From Planctomycetota bacterium (GTDB taxonomy: Bacteria; Planctomycetota; UBA1135): a stretch of DNA of 50,718 bases. Numbering within the stretch: position 1 is the first letter of the stretch; each line of letters opens with the position of its first letter. Under the pieces are notes generated by a model. The model searched no databases. It had not been told where the DNA came from and was given only the letters and a program-made list of their open reading frames with translations. The stretch covers positions 1 to 50,718 of the forward strand of contig PAHY01000055.1 of the NCBI GenBank assembly GCA_002705055.1. The letters are read 5' to 3'. Shown piece after piece: positions 1-10,696 of the stretch. Made by a program: the position numbers and the translations under genes.

Positions 1-1817
<1,817 letters not shown>

Positions 1818-1824
1818 GAAACTC

Positions 1825-1830
1825 ATCATA
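1825..1830 (-). promoter_or_regulatory. -10-like hexamer TATGAT of the Trm112-HIT-hemY operon
   Basis: TATGAT on the minus strand ends 7 nt before the chosen ATG at 1817. No purine-rich ribosome site lies between. The placement predicts a transcript starting at or very near the start codon. No TTGACA-like -35 was seen. Confidence 0.5.
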
Positions 1831-1926
1831 GGCCCATCGCAGGCTGCGGGGAATCCGGGAAGGACTCCTCACAATCTTCATATCATGCTCAAACTGCGAA
1901 TGCGAACTGAGCCTAACGTTCCGCCC

Positions 1927-2625
1927 GTGGCCAAGAAGACCCTCCTTCTGGTCGAGGACGATGACGACCTCCTCGAGATTCTCCGCCTGACTTTCGAGGC
2001 GGAAGGATTTCGTTGTTGGACCGCGGACAATGGCGAGGACGCGCTCACGCTGTGCCGCCGCCACGGTCCCGATCTCGTCGTTCTTGATCTGATGCTGCCG
2101 GGCATCGACGGCATCGAGGTATGCACCGAGATCAAGCGCGATCGCGCGCTGGCTCGCACCCCGGTGCTGATGCTGACTGCCAAGTCAGAAGAGAGTGATG
2201 TGGTTCTCGGCCTCGGCGTCGGAGCGGATGACTACGTGACCAAGCCTGCGCGCCCGCGCGAACTGGTTGCTCGCGTGCGCAATATTCTCCGCCGCTCGAC
2301 CACGAAGGATCCGGTGGTGACCGACCAGCTGGTTTCGGTCTCGGGCATCGTGATCGATCCCTCGCGCTTCGAAGTGCGTTCGGATGGATCCGTGATCCGA
2401 CTGACTCCCACCGAGTTCAAGCTGCTGCAGACCCTGGCGGGCTCGCCCGGCCGCGTCTTCCGTCGCGGCGATCTGCTGGATTCGGTCATTGGCCCTGGTG
2501 CCGTCGTCACGGAGCGGAATATCGATACTCACGTCAAGTCGCTTCGCAAGAAGCTCGGTGAGCGCGGCGCGCTGATCGAAACGGTACGTGGGGTCGGCTA
2601 CCGCTTCACTGACGAACCTGCGTGA
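1927..2625 (+). CDS. phoB: phosphate regulon response regulator PhoB
   Basis: OmpR/PhoB-class response regulator that should activate phosphate-starvation genes as a phosphorylated dimer. From the GTG at 1927 (VAKKTLLLVEDDDD) it has 232 residues. The receiver domain spans about 1-120 with an acidic pocket at residues 10-14, the phospho-acceptor Asp54 (VVLDLMLPG), a Thr in MLTAKSEE and the conserved Lys in YVTKPARP. A winged-helix DNA-binding domain spans about 130-230 and ends RGVGYRF. In-frame ATGs at 1885 and 1900 give longer N-termini and cannot be excluded; 1927 gives the normal family start. The stop overlaps the phoR start in GTGA. Its place directly before phoR and the pst genes supports PhoB rather than another OmpR regulator. 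Confidence 0.93.
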   Translation: MAKKTLLLVEDDDDLLEILRLTFEAEGFRCWTADNGEDALTLCRRHGPDLVVLDLMLPGIDGIEVCTEIKRDRALARTPVLMLTAKSEESDVVLGLGVGADDYVTKPARPRELVARVRNILRRSTTKDPVVTDQLVSVSGIVIDPSRFEVRSDGSVIRLTPTEFKLLQTLAGSPGRVFRRGDLLDSVIGPGAVVTERNIDTHVKSLRKKLGERGALIETVRGVGYRFTDEPA

Positions 2626-3779
2626 GCTGGTTCTGGGCCGTCCTCGCGGCTTTGGCCGCGGCCTACGCATGGCGCCAGCATGTGCTGCGTGTCCGCGCCC
2701 AGGATGAGTTGGATCGACTGTCGGTGCGCGGCGAGTCGATGCGCCGCGTGCTCGAGCACCTGGATGAAGGCGCGCTGCTGCTGAGTCAGTCGGGCGAGGT
2801 GGTCTACGCCAACGCGGCCGCCCTGCACCTGCTCGGGGCGCGCCAGGAAGCCCACGACGGTCCGCCGACTCTCGAGAAGCTCACTTCGAGCCGTCCGATC
2901 CTCGATGCGGTTGCCGGCCATCGCGGCGGGACCGAGCGGCGGGTCGTGACCACCCAGGCCGGGGGCCGCGAGCCATTTGCTCTCGAGCTCACGGTCGCGC
3001 CTGCTGGTCTCGATCGGCGCCTCCTGGTGCTGCGCGATGTCCGCGAGTCGGCCACCGTCGAGCGCAAGCGGCGGGACTTCGTCGCCAATGCCTCGCACGA
3101 ACTGAAGACGCCGATCGCCGCGCTCATCGGGATGCTCGATCTGATGGATCTGGTTTCCGACGAGAAGCGCGCCGAGCTGATGGAGCGCTCGCGTCGCAAC
3201 GCGCTCAGTCTCGCGCAGATGACCGAGGACCTGCTGGGCATTGCCCGCGCCGAGGACCCGGACTGGCGCCCGCACCCGCGCAAGATCTCGGTCGCCGATG
3301 CGGTCGAAGAGGTCATCGCCTCGGTCGAGCAGAGCGCCGAGGACAAAGGCCTGGGTTTGGAGCTTGAGATCGCCGAGCGTCCCTTTGAGTTGATGGTGGA
3401 CGAGACCTCGTTGAAGACGGTGGTCCGCAACCTGGTGCAGAACGCGATCAACTACACCCCGAGCGGCAAGGTCATGGTGCGCGTGGAGCGGGGCGATGGC
3501 TTGGGTGCCCGGATCGAAGTCGAGGACACGGGCCCCGGGATCGATCCCGAGATCCTGCCGCGCATCTTCGAACGCTTCTTCCGCGGCGATCCAGCGCACA
3601 GCCGGGCGACGGGCGGCACCGGCCTGGGCCTTTCGATCGTCCGCAACCTGGTGAATCGGATGGGCGGGCGGATCGCCGTCGACAGCCGTTTTGGCGAAGG
3701 CGCGCTCTTCCGTGTGGAGTTGCCTGAGCAACCGATGCAGCCTCTCCCGGGCTCGGTGGTGCCAGGGAATCGCCAATAA
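2622..3779 (+). CDS. phoR: phosphate regulon sensor histidine kinase PhoR
   Basis: A 385-residue sensor kinase. One membrane segment lies at about residues 2-16 (WFWAVLAALAAAYAW), followed by a PAS-like domain at about 45-140, a HisKA domain with phospho-accepting His159 (ASHELKTP), and an HATPase domain with N box NLVQNAINYTPSGK, G1 box DTGPGIDPE, F box FERFFRG and G2 box GGTGLGLS. It has one transmembrane helix and no large periplasmic sensor, as in E. coli PhoR, which senses phosphate through the Pst-PhoU complex rather than directly. It starts at the GTG at 2622, overlapping phoB by 4 bases. A 137-bp gap separates it from pstS. Confidence 0.93.
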   Translation: MSWFWAVLAALAAAYAWRQHVLRVRAQDELDRLSVRGESMRRVLEHLDEGALLLSQSGEVVYANAAALHLLGARQEAHDGPPTLEKLTSSRPILDAVAGHRGGTERRVVTTQAGGREPFALELTVAPAGLDRRLLVLRDVRESATVERKRRDFVANASHELKTPIAALIGMLDLMDLVSDEKRAELMERSRRNALSLAQMTEDLLGIARAEDPDWRPHPRKISVADAVEEVIASVEQSAEDKGLGLELEIAERPFELMVDETSLKTVVRNLVQNAINYTPSGKVMVRVERGDGLGARIEVEDTGPGIDPEILPRIFERFFRGDPAHSRATGGTGLGLSIVRNLVNRMGGRIAVDSRFGEGALFRVELPEQPMQPLPGSVVPGNRQ

Positions 3780-3916
3780 CAACTCACTTGCGTTGTATGG
3801 GGGCGATTTCTTCGCGCGCGCAGCCCCGAAATCTTCGCAAAGCTCCACGTCGTCTTCATCTTTCTCACACGAAAGCGGCCTAACCTTCGCGCGTCCCCAC
3901 AACGAGGACCACGCAC
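3780..3916 (+). promoter_or_regulatory. phoR-pstS intergenic region, probable pstS promoter
   Basis: This gap holds the likely control region of pstS. A possible -10 (TAACCT) lies at 3891-3896. A purine-rich ribosome site (cgagga, 3903-3908) lies 8 bases before the ATG, unlike most unit starts in the window. CTTCGC or CTTCAT words occur at 3810, 3833, 3853 and 3895, about 20-23 nt or twice that apart. Tandem repeats in helical register are how PhoB sites are built, but the canonical CTGTCAT box is not visible, so assignment to PhoB is speculative. Confidence 0.35.
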
Positions 3917-4972
3917 ATGAACAAGTTCTTCCAAGCCGCTCTCGCCGTCGCCGTCACCCCGCTGCTCGCGGGCCTTGCTTCGGCCCAGCAGATGAAGGTC
4001 GACAAAGAGTTGCCGAGCTTCAAGCCGACCCCGGGTGTCCAGTACGAAGGCCGCCTGAACGCCGTCGGCTCCGACACCATGATCAACCTGATGACCCTCT
4101 GGGGCGAAGCTTTCAAGAAGCATCACCCCGGCGTGCGCATTCAGGTCGAGGGCAAAGGATCGAGCACCGCTCCGCCGGCGCTGATCGAAGGCACCTCGCA
4201 GTTTGGCCCGATGAGCCGTGCCATGAAGGACGCCGAGAAGGACGCCTTCATTAAGAAGTACGGTTACGAGCCGACCCCGGTCCGCACCTCGCTCGACGCG
4301 CTGGCCGTCTTCGTCAACAAGAACAACCCGGTCACCGGCCTGACCATGGCCGAAGTCGACGCGATCTTCTCGAAGGCCCGCAAGCTGGGTCACGGCGAAG
4401 ACGTCACCAACTGGGGCCAGCTGGGTCTCGGTGGCGATTGGGCCAACGGCCGCGTCTCGCTCTACGGTCGTAACTCGGCCTCCGGCACCTACGGCTACTT
4501 CAAGTCGGTGGCGCTCGGCAAGGGTGACTACAAGGACACCGTCAAGGAGCAGCCTGGCTCGGCCGGCGTCGTCAACTCGATCACCAACGACAAGCTGGGC
4601 ATCGGCTACTCGGGCATCGGTTACCTGACTTCGGGTGTCCGCGCGGTGCCGCTGTCGATCGACGGCGAAGAGTACTTCGAAGCCAACCTGACCAACGTGG
4701 TCTCGGGCGACTACCCGCTCGGCCGCTTCCTGTACGTCTACATCAACAAGAACCCGAAGAAGGCGCTGGATCCGGTCCAGGCCGAGTTCCTCCGCTTCGT
4801 CTTCTCGAAGGAGGGCCAGGAGATTGTGATGAAGTCGGGCTACCTGCCGATCACCGCCGGTGTCGCCGAAAAGGAGTGCAAGAACCTCGGTCTGCCCTTC
4901 CAGCGCGCCAAGATCGTCAAGGACGTCAAGCCCCTGAATGCCTCGGGCGCCGTCAAGGCCTCGGGCAAGTAG
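3917..4972 (+). CDS. pstS: periplasmic phosphate-binding protein PstS
   Basis: A 351-residue substrate-binding protein of the PstS (PBP_like_2) family. A signal peptide covers residues 1-23 (hydrophobic core AALAVAVTPLLAGLASA, cleavage near ASA-QQ). The mature part shows the family's phosphate-site motifs: GSDTMINLMTLWGEAFKK, the Ser-rich loop EGKGSSTAPPALIEG and NSASGTYGYFKS. There is no lipobox Cys, so it should be soluble in the periplasm. It is followed by a strong hairpin and then pstC, so it may be transcribed in excess over the membrane subunits, as is usual for binding proteins. The ATG at 3917 has a plausible ribosome site. Confidence 0.95.
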   Translation: MNKFFQAALAVAVTPLLAGLASAQQMKVDKELPSFKPTPGVQYEGRLNAVGSDTMINLMTLWGEAFKKHHPGVRIQVEGKGSSTAPPALIEGTSQFGPMSRAMKDAEKDAFIKKYGYEPTPVRTSLDALAVFVNKNNPVTGLTMAEVDAIFSKARKLGHGEDVTNWGQLGLGGDWANGRVSLYGRNSASGTYGYFKSVALGKGDYKDTVKEQPGSAGVVNSITNDKLGIGYSGIGYLTSGVRAVPLSIDGEEYFEANLTNVVSGDYPLGRFLYVYINKNPKKALDPVQAEFLRFVFSKEGQEIVMKSGYLPITAGVAEKECKNLGLPFQRAKIVKDVKPLNASGAVKASGK

Positions 4973-5022
4973 GAAATCGCAAAGGGCTTCTCCACGAGGC
5001 CTTCCCCATTCCCTGACAGAAC

Positions 5023-5048
5023 GGCCTCCGCGCTTGGGCGCGGGGGCC
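5023..5048 (+). terminator. GC-rich hairpin between pstS and pstC
   Basis: An 11-bp stem (GGCCTCCGCGC with GCGCGGGGGCC, one T-G pair) and a TTGG loop lie 50 bases after the pstS stop. There is no run of T after it, so it is not a classic intrinsic terminator. It could attenuate transcription or protect the 3' end of pstS mRNA. The putative pstC -10 begins two bases after it. Confidence 0.5.
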
Positions 5049-5050
5049 TC

Positions 5051-5056
5051 TAGAAT
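5051..5056 (+). promoter_or_regulatory. -10-like hexamer TAGAAT before pstC
   Basis: TAGAAT ends exactly 6 nt before the pstC ATG at 5063, with CCCCGG between and no ribosome site. This spacing recurs at other unit starts in the window and predicts a leaderless pstC transcript, separate from pstS. Confidence 0.5.
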
Positions 5057-5062
5057 CCCCGG

Positions 5063-7255
5063 ATGGACCGGCGCAGAATCGCCGATCGAGTTGCCGCCCA
5101 GGTTGTGAGCCTGGGCGGTATCGGCGTTGTTCTGGCGGTGTTTTTCATCGCCTTCTACCTCATTAAGGAGGCGGCGCCGCTTGCGGCCGATCCGGAGTAC
5201 GGCGGCGATCCGATTCGGATTGAAGCCCCGGTGGGCCTGGTCGGCGGCGCGGAGAAGTTCACCGATGCCAGCTGGCGACTGTTTGAGGACGGCCGCCTGC
5301 AGCTCCATGATCTGCGGACCGGCGCGCAGCTCGAGGAGCTCGAGCCGCTGGGCCTGGCCGAAGGCGAAACGGTCATTCTGGCCGAGCTCTCGGTGGATCA
5401 GGCTCAGGTGCGCTTTGCGACCTCTGCGGGTCGAATCGGCATCCTCAGTCTCAGCTTCGTCACCAGCTTTGAGGGCGGGGTGGCCAACGCCGATACCCGC
5501 CGGCAGGCCTTTGGCGAGCTCTCGACCTTCTGGTTCGTCGAGGAGGCCCAGGAGGCGGTGCCGGTCGCGATCGACGCGGTGCTCGGCGACGCCGAGGCTC
5601 GGACCAATGCCTGGATGGTCGCCGCCTACGCCGACGGCCGGGTCGCGCTCACCCGCGGCCAGCCCAGGTACAACGCGCTGGAAGACGCCACGACCTGGCG
5701 GATGCGCAGCCAGGAAATCACGCTCGACGCGGCCCCCGCTTGTGTGGTGCTGTTCGAGCGCGGTCGCTTCCTGGTGACTGCGGCCGATCAGGTCTACGGC
5801 TACGAGCCGGCGGACAAGTTCGCCGAGCTTACCCTCCTCGGTCAGGTCGCCGCGCCCGGCGGCGAAGTGCGGGTGGCGCACGAACTGATCGGACGCGGTT
5901 CGGCGATCGTCGGAACCGAGGACGGCACGATCAGCCGCTGGCTGCTGCAGCCGGTCCAAGAACAGCCGATCGCGCCGATCCTGTTGCAGGAGTACGAGGT
6001 GCGCGTCCCCGGCGTGTTCGCCATCCTGCCCTCGGCCCGCGAGCGCGTGTTCCTGGCGCGCGGGCCGGAACAGGCGCTGGTCGGGCAAGGCACCTCGGGC
6101 GTCAGCCTGACGACCTTCGAGCTCGACGCCGACATCGCCTGGATGAACATCGCGCCGCGTGAGGACTACCTCATTTTCGCGCGCACCGGCGGCGCCTTTG
6201 AAGCGGTGCCCCTGGACCTGGGCTTCCCCGAGGTCACGAGCTCGGCGCTGTTCAGCAAGCTCACTTATGAAGGTCTGCCCGAGCCGGCTTACACCTGGCA
6301 GTCGACCGGCGGCAGCGATGAGTACGAACCGAAGATCTCGCTGGTTCCGCTGATCATCGGCACCATCAAGGGCACGATCTGGGCGCTGCTGCCCTCGATC
6401 CCGCTGGCCGTCGCGGGCGCGCTCTACTGCGCGCGCTTCCTGCGCGGCCGCTCCCGCGAGACCATCAAGCCATTCGTCGAGCTGCTGGCCGGCATTCCCT
6501 CGGTCATCCTCGGTTTTGTCGGCGGCCTCTACCTCGCCCCGGCGCTGCAGGATCGACTGCTGGCGCTGTTCCTGCTGCCGCTGGTTCTGGCGGTGGCCAC
6601 GATGGGCCTGGGCGCCTTCTGGGCGCGCATGCCACTGCGGCGCCGCAAGACTTTGCACGAAGGCACCGCGGTCTTCGCGCTGGTCCCGCTCTACCTGGTG
6701 CTCGGCGCGATCGTGCTCTGGCTTTCGCCCAGCATCGAACTGGCGATCTTCGACGCCTCCTTCTCGCGTTGGGCGGTCGCCTACTTCGACATCCCCTACG
6801 AGCAGAAGAACGCGGTCGTGGTCGGCCTGGCCATGGGCTTCGCGGTCACGCCGCTGATCTTCACCCTGGCCGAAGACGCCTACCGCAACGTGCCGCAGAC
6901 CCTGGCCGATGCCTCGCTCGCGCTGGGCGCAACGCCGTGGCAGACCGCGCTGCGCGTCATCGAACCGCCGGCGCGCCCTGGGGTCATCGCCGCGATCATG
7001 CTCGGCCTCGGCCGCGCGGTCGGCGAGACCATGATCGTGCTGATGGCGACGGGGGGCACCGCGATCACCGACTGGAACCCGTTGCAGGGCTTCCGCGCGC
7101 TGTCCGCCAACCTGGCGACCGAGCTGCCCGAAGCGCCGAAGGGGGATTCGCTCTATCGCACCCTGTTCCTGTCTTCGCTGCTGTTGTTCTCGCTCACCTT
7201 CGTGATCAACACGCTTGCTGAAGTCATCCGCGTGCGCGGGAGGAAGGACCTGTGA
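5063..7255 (+). CDS. pstC: phosphate ABC transporter permease PstC, long form
   Basis: Inner-membrane subunit of the high-affinity phosphate importer. At 730 residues it is more than twice the length of E. coli PstC (about 320). TM1 lies at about 17-36. It is followed by an insertion of roughly 390 residues (about 40-430) predicted to lie in the periplasm, rich in short beta-type units with recurring DGR/DGT turns (DGRLQLHDL, DGRVALTRG, DGTISRWLL) like a beta-propeller. The conserved permease core starts near residue 435. The ABC-contact EAA loop is EDAYRNVPQTLADASLALGA and is followed by GRAVGETMIVLMATGG. Long PstC proteins are known in some gammaproteobacteria. It overlaps pstA in GTGA. Confidence 0.93.
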   Translation: MDRRRIADRVAAQVVSLGGIGVVLAVFFIAFYLIKEAAPLAADPEYGGDPIRIEAPVGLVGGAEKFTDASWRLFEDGRLQLHDLRTGAQLEELEPLGLAEGETVILAELSVDQAQVRFATSAGRIGILSLSFVTSFEGGVANADTRRQAFGELSTFWFVEEAQEAVPVAIDAVLGDAEARTNAWMVAAYADGRVALTRGQPRYNALEDATTWRMRSQEITLDAAPACVVLFERGRFLVTAADQVYGYEPADKFAELTLLGQVAAPGGEVRVAHELIGRGSAIVGTEDGTISRWLLQPVQEQPIAPILLQEYEVRVPGVFAILPSARERVFLARGPEQALVGQGTSGVSLTTFELDADIAWMNIAPREDYLIFARTGGAFEAVPLDLGFPEVTSSALFSKLTYEGLPEPAYTWQSTGGSDEYEPKISLVPLIIGTIKGTIWALLPSIPLAVAGALYCARFLRGRSRETIKPFVELLAGIPSVILGFVGGLYLAPALQDRLLALFLLPLVLAVATMGLGAFWARMPLRRRKTLHEGTAVFALVPLYLVLGAIVLWLSPSIELAIFDASFSRWAVAYFDIPYEQKNAVVVGLAMGFAVTPLIFTLAEDAYRNVPQTLADASLALGATPWQTALRVIEPPARPGVIAAIMLGLGRAVGETMIVLMATGGTAITDWNPLQGFRALSANLATELPEAPKGDSLYRTLFLSSLLLFSLTFVINTLAEVIRVRGRKDL

Positions 7256-8607
7256 GCTCGAAAGAGAGCAACGACTCGGTGGGCCGCGAGCGCGCTCACG
7301 CCGACGTCCGCGGCGGGATCGGCGTCTTCTTCTCGGGGGGCGCGCTGTCCTTCGTGCTGGTGGCGGCGATTGCACTCTTCGGCCTGCTGTTCATGCGCGG
7401 CGCGCAGAGCTTCTGGCCGCGCCCGCTGCACGAGTGGACGATGGACAACGGCCAGGTCTTCCTGGTCGAAGAGTTCGAGACCAAGTCCGATGGCAGCATT
7501 CGCGCGCGGATCGCCAACCGCGAGTTCCAGCCGGGCCGCCTCGACTTTGTGGCCGAACAGCCGGAGCTGATCAAGTCCCGCACGCAGCCCGAGAACGCGG
7601 TCCGGATCGAGCGGATCGAGAACGGTCCCTTCCACGGCTACCTCGTGGAAGAGGAGGCCGAGCAGGACGGCGTCGCCGGCATGCTGGTCAAGCGGCCGAA
7701 CGGCGAGGAGCTGTTCCTGCCCGAAGAAGCGGTGCTGCGGGTGCAGTACCCGAACCAGCTGTCCTTCTTCGGAAGGCTCGGCACCTGGATAGCCAACTTC
7801 GGCCGCTTCGTCATCGAGAAGCCGCGCGAAGCCAATACCGAGGGCGGGGTGCTGTCGCCGCTGGTCGGCACCGCGCTGATGGTCTTCCTGATGACCCTGA
7901 TGGTCATGCCATTCGGGGTGCTCGCCGCGGTTTATCTGAACGAGTACGCGCGCGACACTTGGTTCACACGAGTCGCGCGGGTCGCGGTCAACAACCTGGC
8001 GGGCGTGCCGTCGATCGTTTACGGCGTGTTCGGCCTGGGCTTCCTCATCTACGGCCTCGGCGACACGATTGACCATGTGCTGTTCGGAGTCGGCGAGGGC
8101 GACGCCTCGATCTTCGGCAACCCGGGCCTGCTCTGGGCTTCGGTCACGATGGCGCTGCTGACGGTGCCCGTGGTCGTGGTCGCGACCGAAGAAGGCTTGC
8201 GCGCGGTGCCGCGCGAACAGCGTGATGGCGCTCTGGCGCTGGGCGCGACTCGTTGGGAGATGCTCTGGCGCGTCATCCTGCCCGGCGCGAAACCGGGTAT
8301 TCTGACGGGAGCGATTCTCGCCATCTCCCGCGCGGCCGGCGAGGTCGCGCCCCTGATGCTCACCGGCGTCGTCGGCTTCGAACCTGATCTCCCCATCAGC
8401 ACCGAGGCTCCGTTCATTCACCTGCAGGAACGATTCATGCACCTCGGCTTCCACATCTACGCGGTCGGCTTCCAGTCGCCCAACGTGGAAGCAGCCGAGC
8501 CGCTGGTTTACGCGACTGCTTCTCTCCTCCTGGTGTTGGTGATCAGCCTTAACTTGGTTGCCATCCGTTGGCGCACCAAAGTGCGTCGTTCCCTTCAAGG
8601 CCGATGA
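7252..8607 (+). CDS. pstA: phosphate ABC transporter permease PstA, long form
   Basis: Second membrane subunit of the Pst importer, 451 residues against about 300 in E. coli. After TM1 (about 25-46) comes a periplasmic-looking insertion at about 50-180 (DUF3333-like position). The permease core follows, with the EAA loop [20 protein letters not shown] and a family motif [15 protein letters not shown]. The start is the GTG at 7252, preceded by a good ribosome site (aggaagga) and overlapping the pstC stop. Both Pst permeases carry extra periplasmic domains, which may interact. It overlaps pstB in ATGA. Confidence 0.93.
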   Translation: MSSKESNDSVGRERAHADVRGGIGVFFSGGALSFVLVAAIALFGLLFMRGAQSFWPRPLHEWTMDNGQVFLVEEFETKSDGSIRARIANREFQPGRLDFVAEQPELIKSRTQPENAVRIERIENGPFHGYLVEEEAEQDGVAGMLVKRPNGEELFLPEEAVLRVQYPNQLSFFGRLGTWIANFGRFVIEKPREANTEGGVLSPLVGTALMVFLMTLMVMPFGVLAAVYLNEYARDTWFTRVARVAVNNLAGVPSIVYGVFGLGFLIYGLGDTIDHVLFGVGEGDASIFGNPGLLWASVTMALLTVPVVVVATEEGLRAVPREQRDGALALGATRWEMLWRVILPGAKPGILTGAILAISRAAGEVAPLMLTGVVGFEPDLPISTEAPFIHLQERFMHLGFHIYAVGFQSPNVEAAEPLVYATASLLLVLVISLNLVAIRWRTKVRRSLQGR

Positions 8608-9473
8608 CCGAATCCGTCGTGACCGACGTTCCCTCCGACACCCGCTCGCAGCCGACCACCGAACTGGGTCGGATCGCCGCCGATTCCGCCTCGCGACGCT
8701 CGAAGCTCGAGCTCTCCGAGATGGTGATCCGCTCGGAGAAGCTGAACTTCTTCTACGACCAGACCGCGCAGGCTCTGTTCGAGGTCGACATCAACGTCCC
8801 GCGGGGCCAGGTGGTCGCCTTCATCGGCCCTTCCGGTTGCGGCAAGTCCACCTTCCTGCGCACGATCAACCGCATGAACGACACCATCCCCGGCACGCGA
8901 GTCGAGGGCATGGTGCAGTTGGATGACCAGGACATTTACTCGCCCGACGTGGATGTGGTCGAACTGCGTCGGCGCGTCGGCATGGTGTTTCAGCGCCCCA
9001 ACCCATTCCCGATGTCGATCTACGACAACATCGCATTCGGGCCGCGGCTGCACACCAAGATGACCAAGGCGCAGACCGACGAGCTGGTCGAGCGCTGTCT
9101 GCGTGGCGCGGCGCTCTGGGATGAGACGCATGACCGGCTCAAGTCGTCCGCGCTTGCTCTGTCGGGCGGTCAGCAGCAGCGCCTGTGCATCGCGCGCGCG
9201 CTGGCCAACGATCCGGAAGTGCTGCTGCTCGACGAGCCGTGCTCGGCGCTCGACCCCAACTCGACCGCCAAGATCGAAGACTTGATCTTTGAGCTGCGTG
9301 GCAGCTACACGATCGTCATCGTGACGCACAACATGCAGCAGGCCGCGCGGGTCAGCGATCGCACCGCCTTCTTCCTGAAGGGCAAGCTGATCGAAGAGGG
9401 CAACACGACCGAGATCTTCACGCGCCCGAAGCACAAGGAAACTGAGTCCTACATCACTGGCCGATTCGGCTAG
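8604..9473 (+). CDS. pstB: phosphate ABC transporter ATPase PstB
   Basis: Cytoplasmic ATPase that powers phosphate import. From the ATG at 8604 it has 289 residues; an extra N-terminal stretch of about 40 residues precedes the ABC domain (family norm about 260). Visible motifs are Walker [10 protein letters not shown], the Q-loop region [18 protein letters not shown], signature LSGGQQQRL, Walker [14 protein letters not shown] and the switch His in [24 protein letters not shown] is diagnostic of PstB. The start is set by the ATGA overlap with pstA; an in-frame ATG further upstream at 8568 would lie inside pstA and is unlikely. Confidence 0.96.
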   Translation: MTESVVTDVPSDTRSQPTTELGRIAADSASRRSKLELSEMVIRSEKLNFFYDQTAQALFEVDINVPRGQVVAFIGPSGCGKSTFLRTINRMNDTIPGTRVEGMVQLDDQDIYSPDVDVVELRRRVGMVFQRPNPFPMSIYDNIAFGPRLHTKMTKAQTDELVERCLRGAALWDETHDRLKSSALALSGGQQQRLCIARALANDPEVLLLDEPCSALDPNSTAKIEDLIFELRGSYTIVIVTHNMQQAARVSDRTAFFLKGKLIEEGNTTEIFTRPKHKETESYITGRFG

Positions 9474-9481
9474 GCCCTGGC

Positions 9482-10141
9482 TTGACCAAGCAACTCATTC
9501 GCGACCTCGAGCAGATCTCCAACGACCTGCTTCGCCTGACTGCTGCCGCCGAAGACGCGGTCAGCCAGTCTCTGTCCGCCATTCTTTCGCGTGACCTCGA
9601 GCTGGCGCGCGCAGTGATCATCGGCGATGACCGAATCGATCAGATGGAGGTGCAGCTCGAGGAGGACTGCCTCAAGGTGCTCGCGCTGCACCAGCCGGTA
9701 GCGGGCGACCTGCGCTTCGTGATCTCGGCCATCAAGATCACCAGCGACCTCGAGCGCATCGGCGACCTGGCGAAGAGCGCCGCCAAGCGCGCCATCGAGA
9801 TCGGCGACGGCCCGCCCATCGAGCCCCCGGAGGGCTTCGAGCAGATGGCCGACGACGTGCGGGCGATGATCCGCAACGCGATTCATTCGCTGGTGCGCAG
9901 CGACTCGCACCTCGCCCGCAAGGTCCTCGTCCGCGACGACGAAGTCGACCGCCAGTACCGGACGATGCTCAAGGTGCTGCAGCAGCGCATGCTGACCAGC
10001 GAGGACGATGAGCTCGATCCCTTGCTGCGCTGGCAGGGTGTGCTGCGCTGCATGGAACGCGTCGGCGACCTCGCGACCAACATCGCCGAGGATGTGATCT
10101 ATCTCGTCGAAGGCGAGATCGTCCGCCACCAGGGCGGCTAA
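9482..10141 (+). CDS. phoU: phosphate transport regulator PhoU
   Basis: A 219-residue all-helical protein with two PhoU repeats (about 12-100 and 110-205). Both carry the family's acidic metal-binding motif: IKITSDLERIGDLAKSAAKR in the first and WQGVLRCMERVGDLATNIAE in the second. PhoU links the Pst transporter to PhoR and represses the regulon when phosphate is plentiful. The start appears to be the TTG at 9482, eight bases after the pstB stop; no ATG is better placed. It is last in the phoBR-pstSCAB-phoU cluster and faces a convergent gene with a 9-base gap. Confidence 0.95.
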   Translation: MTKQLIRDLEQISNDLLRLTAAAEDAVSQSLSAILSRDLELARAVIIGDDRIDQMEVQLEEDCLKVLALHQPVAGDLRFVISAIKITSDLERIGDLAKSAAKRAIEIGDGPPIEPPEGFEQMADDVRAMIRNAIHSLVRSDSHLARKVLVRDDEVDRQYRTMLKVLQQRMLTSEDDELDPLLRWQGVLRCMERVGDLATNIAEDVIYLVEGEIVRHQGG

Positions 10142-10150
10142 GGCGCGGGC

Positions 10151-10690
10151 TTAGGCCAGCCGCTTGATCACGTGCCAGCCGAAGGGCGAGGCCTTCTCGT
10201 CGAAGCTCGCGACGCCGACTTCGCCGACCGCCAGCCCAAAGCCGACGTCGCCGAAGGCCGGCACCATGGCGGCGCGCGGATGCGGCAGCGTGGCGCTGGC
10301 ATGCGCGGCCTCGGCCTGGAGACCTTCCACGAAGCTCTGCATCTCGGACTCGGCCTCAGTCGGCGGCATCTCGCCGGACTGAACCAGCTGGATCAGCTCC
10401 TTTTCCTTCTCGCTCGCGCGCAGGTTGAGCTCGCTGACGAAGCTGGCGAAGGTCATGCCTTCGACGTCGTGGTTGAGCAGGCGGTAGGTGCCCGGCTGCT
10501 CGTCGCCCGGCTTGACCGGATCGTCCGAGTGCTCGCGCACCAGATCACTGAAGTCGTGATCTCCCTGGGCCTGATTCATCACCGTCTCGGCCAGCGCCTG
10601 GGCCTCGTCGAGCGTGCGGGTCGCTTCGGTCGGGGCGTCGTCGAAGGAGATCAGAACGTGCTGAATCGTGATTTCGCGCGGTTCGGACAT
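10151..10690 (-). CDS. parvulin-type peptidyl-prolyl isomerase domain protein
   Basis: A 179-residue PpiC-like protein. The N-terminal strand ITIQHVLISFDDAP matches the parvulin HVL opening. Later segments DFSDLVREHSDDPVKPG, GDVGFGLAVGEVGV and FGWHVIKRL match the conserved parvulin core (family S.D....GG.LG and G.HI/V). The parvulin core is interrupted by about 70 residues of Glu/Ala-rich helix (roughly 80-150), which is unusual for a single-domain parvulin. No signal peptide is seen from this start, so it is probably cytoplasmic. The ATG at 10690 is chosen because it lies 6 nt after TACAAT. It is convergent with phoU. Confidence 0.8.
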   Translation of the reverse strand: MSEPREITIQHVLISFDDAPTEATRTLDEAQALAETVMNQAQGDHDFSDLVREHSDDPVKPGDEQPGTYRLLNHDVEGMTFASFVSELNLRASEKEKELIQLVQSGEMPPTEAESEMQSFVEGLQAEAAHASATLPHPRAAMVPAFGDVGFGLAVGEVGVASFDEKASPFGWHVIKRLA

Positions 10691-10696
10691 CTCAGT

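Noticed and set aside
3780..3916. A canonical Pho box (CTGTCAT repeats)
   Set aside because: I looked on both strands before pstS and phoB and found no match to the consensus; only weak CTTCGC words are present.
3452..7375. A 1307-codon open frame on the minus strand through pstS and pstC
   Set aside because: It is antisense to clearly conserved pst genes and its translation is a run of Arg, Asp, Gln, Glu and Gly without domains. Long empty frames like this are expected in high-GC DNA.
7153..8598. A 481-codon minus-strand frame
   Set aside because: Antisense to pstA, which has all its family motifs; the translation has no fold-like pattern.
10135..10165. Possible bidirectional hairpin between phoU and the parvulin gene
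   Set aside because: Stems compete with each other and include stop codons of both genes; no T-run is present. Not strong enough to list.
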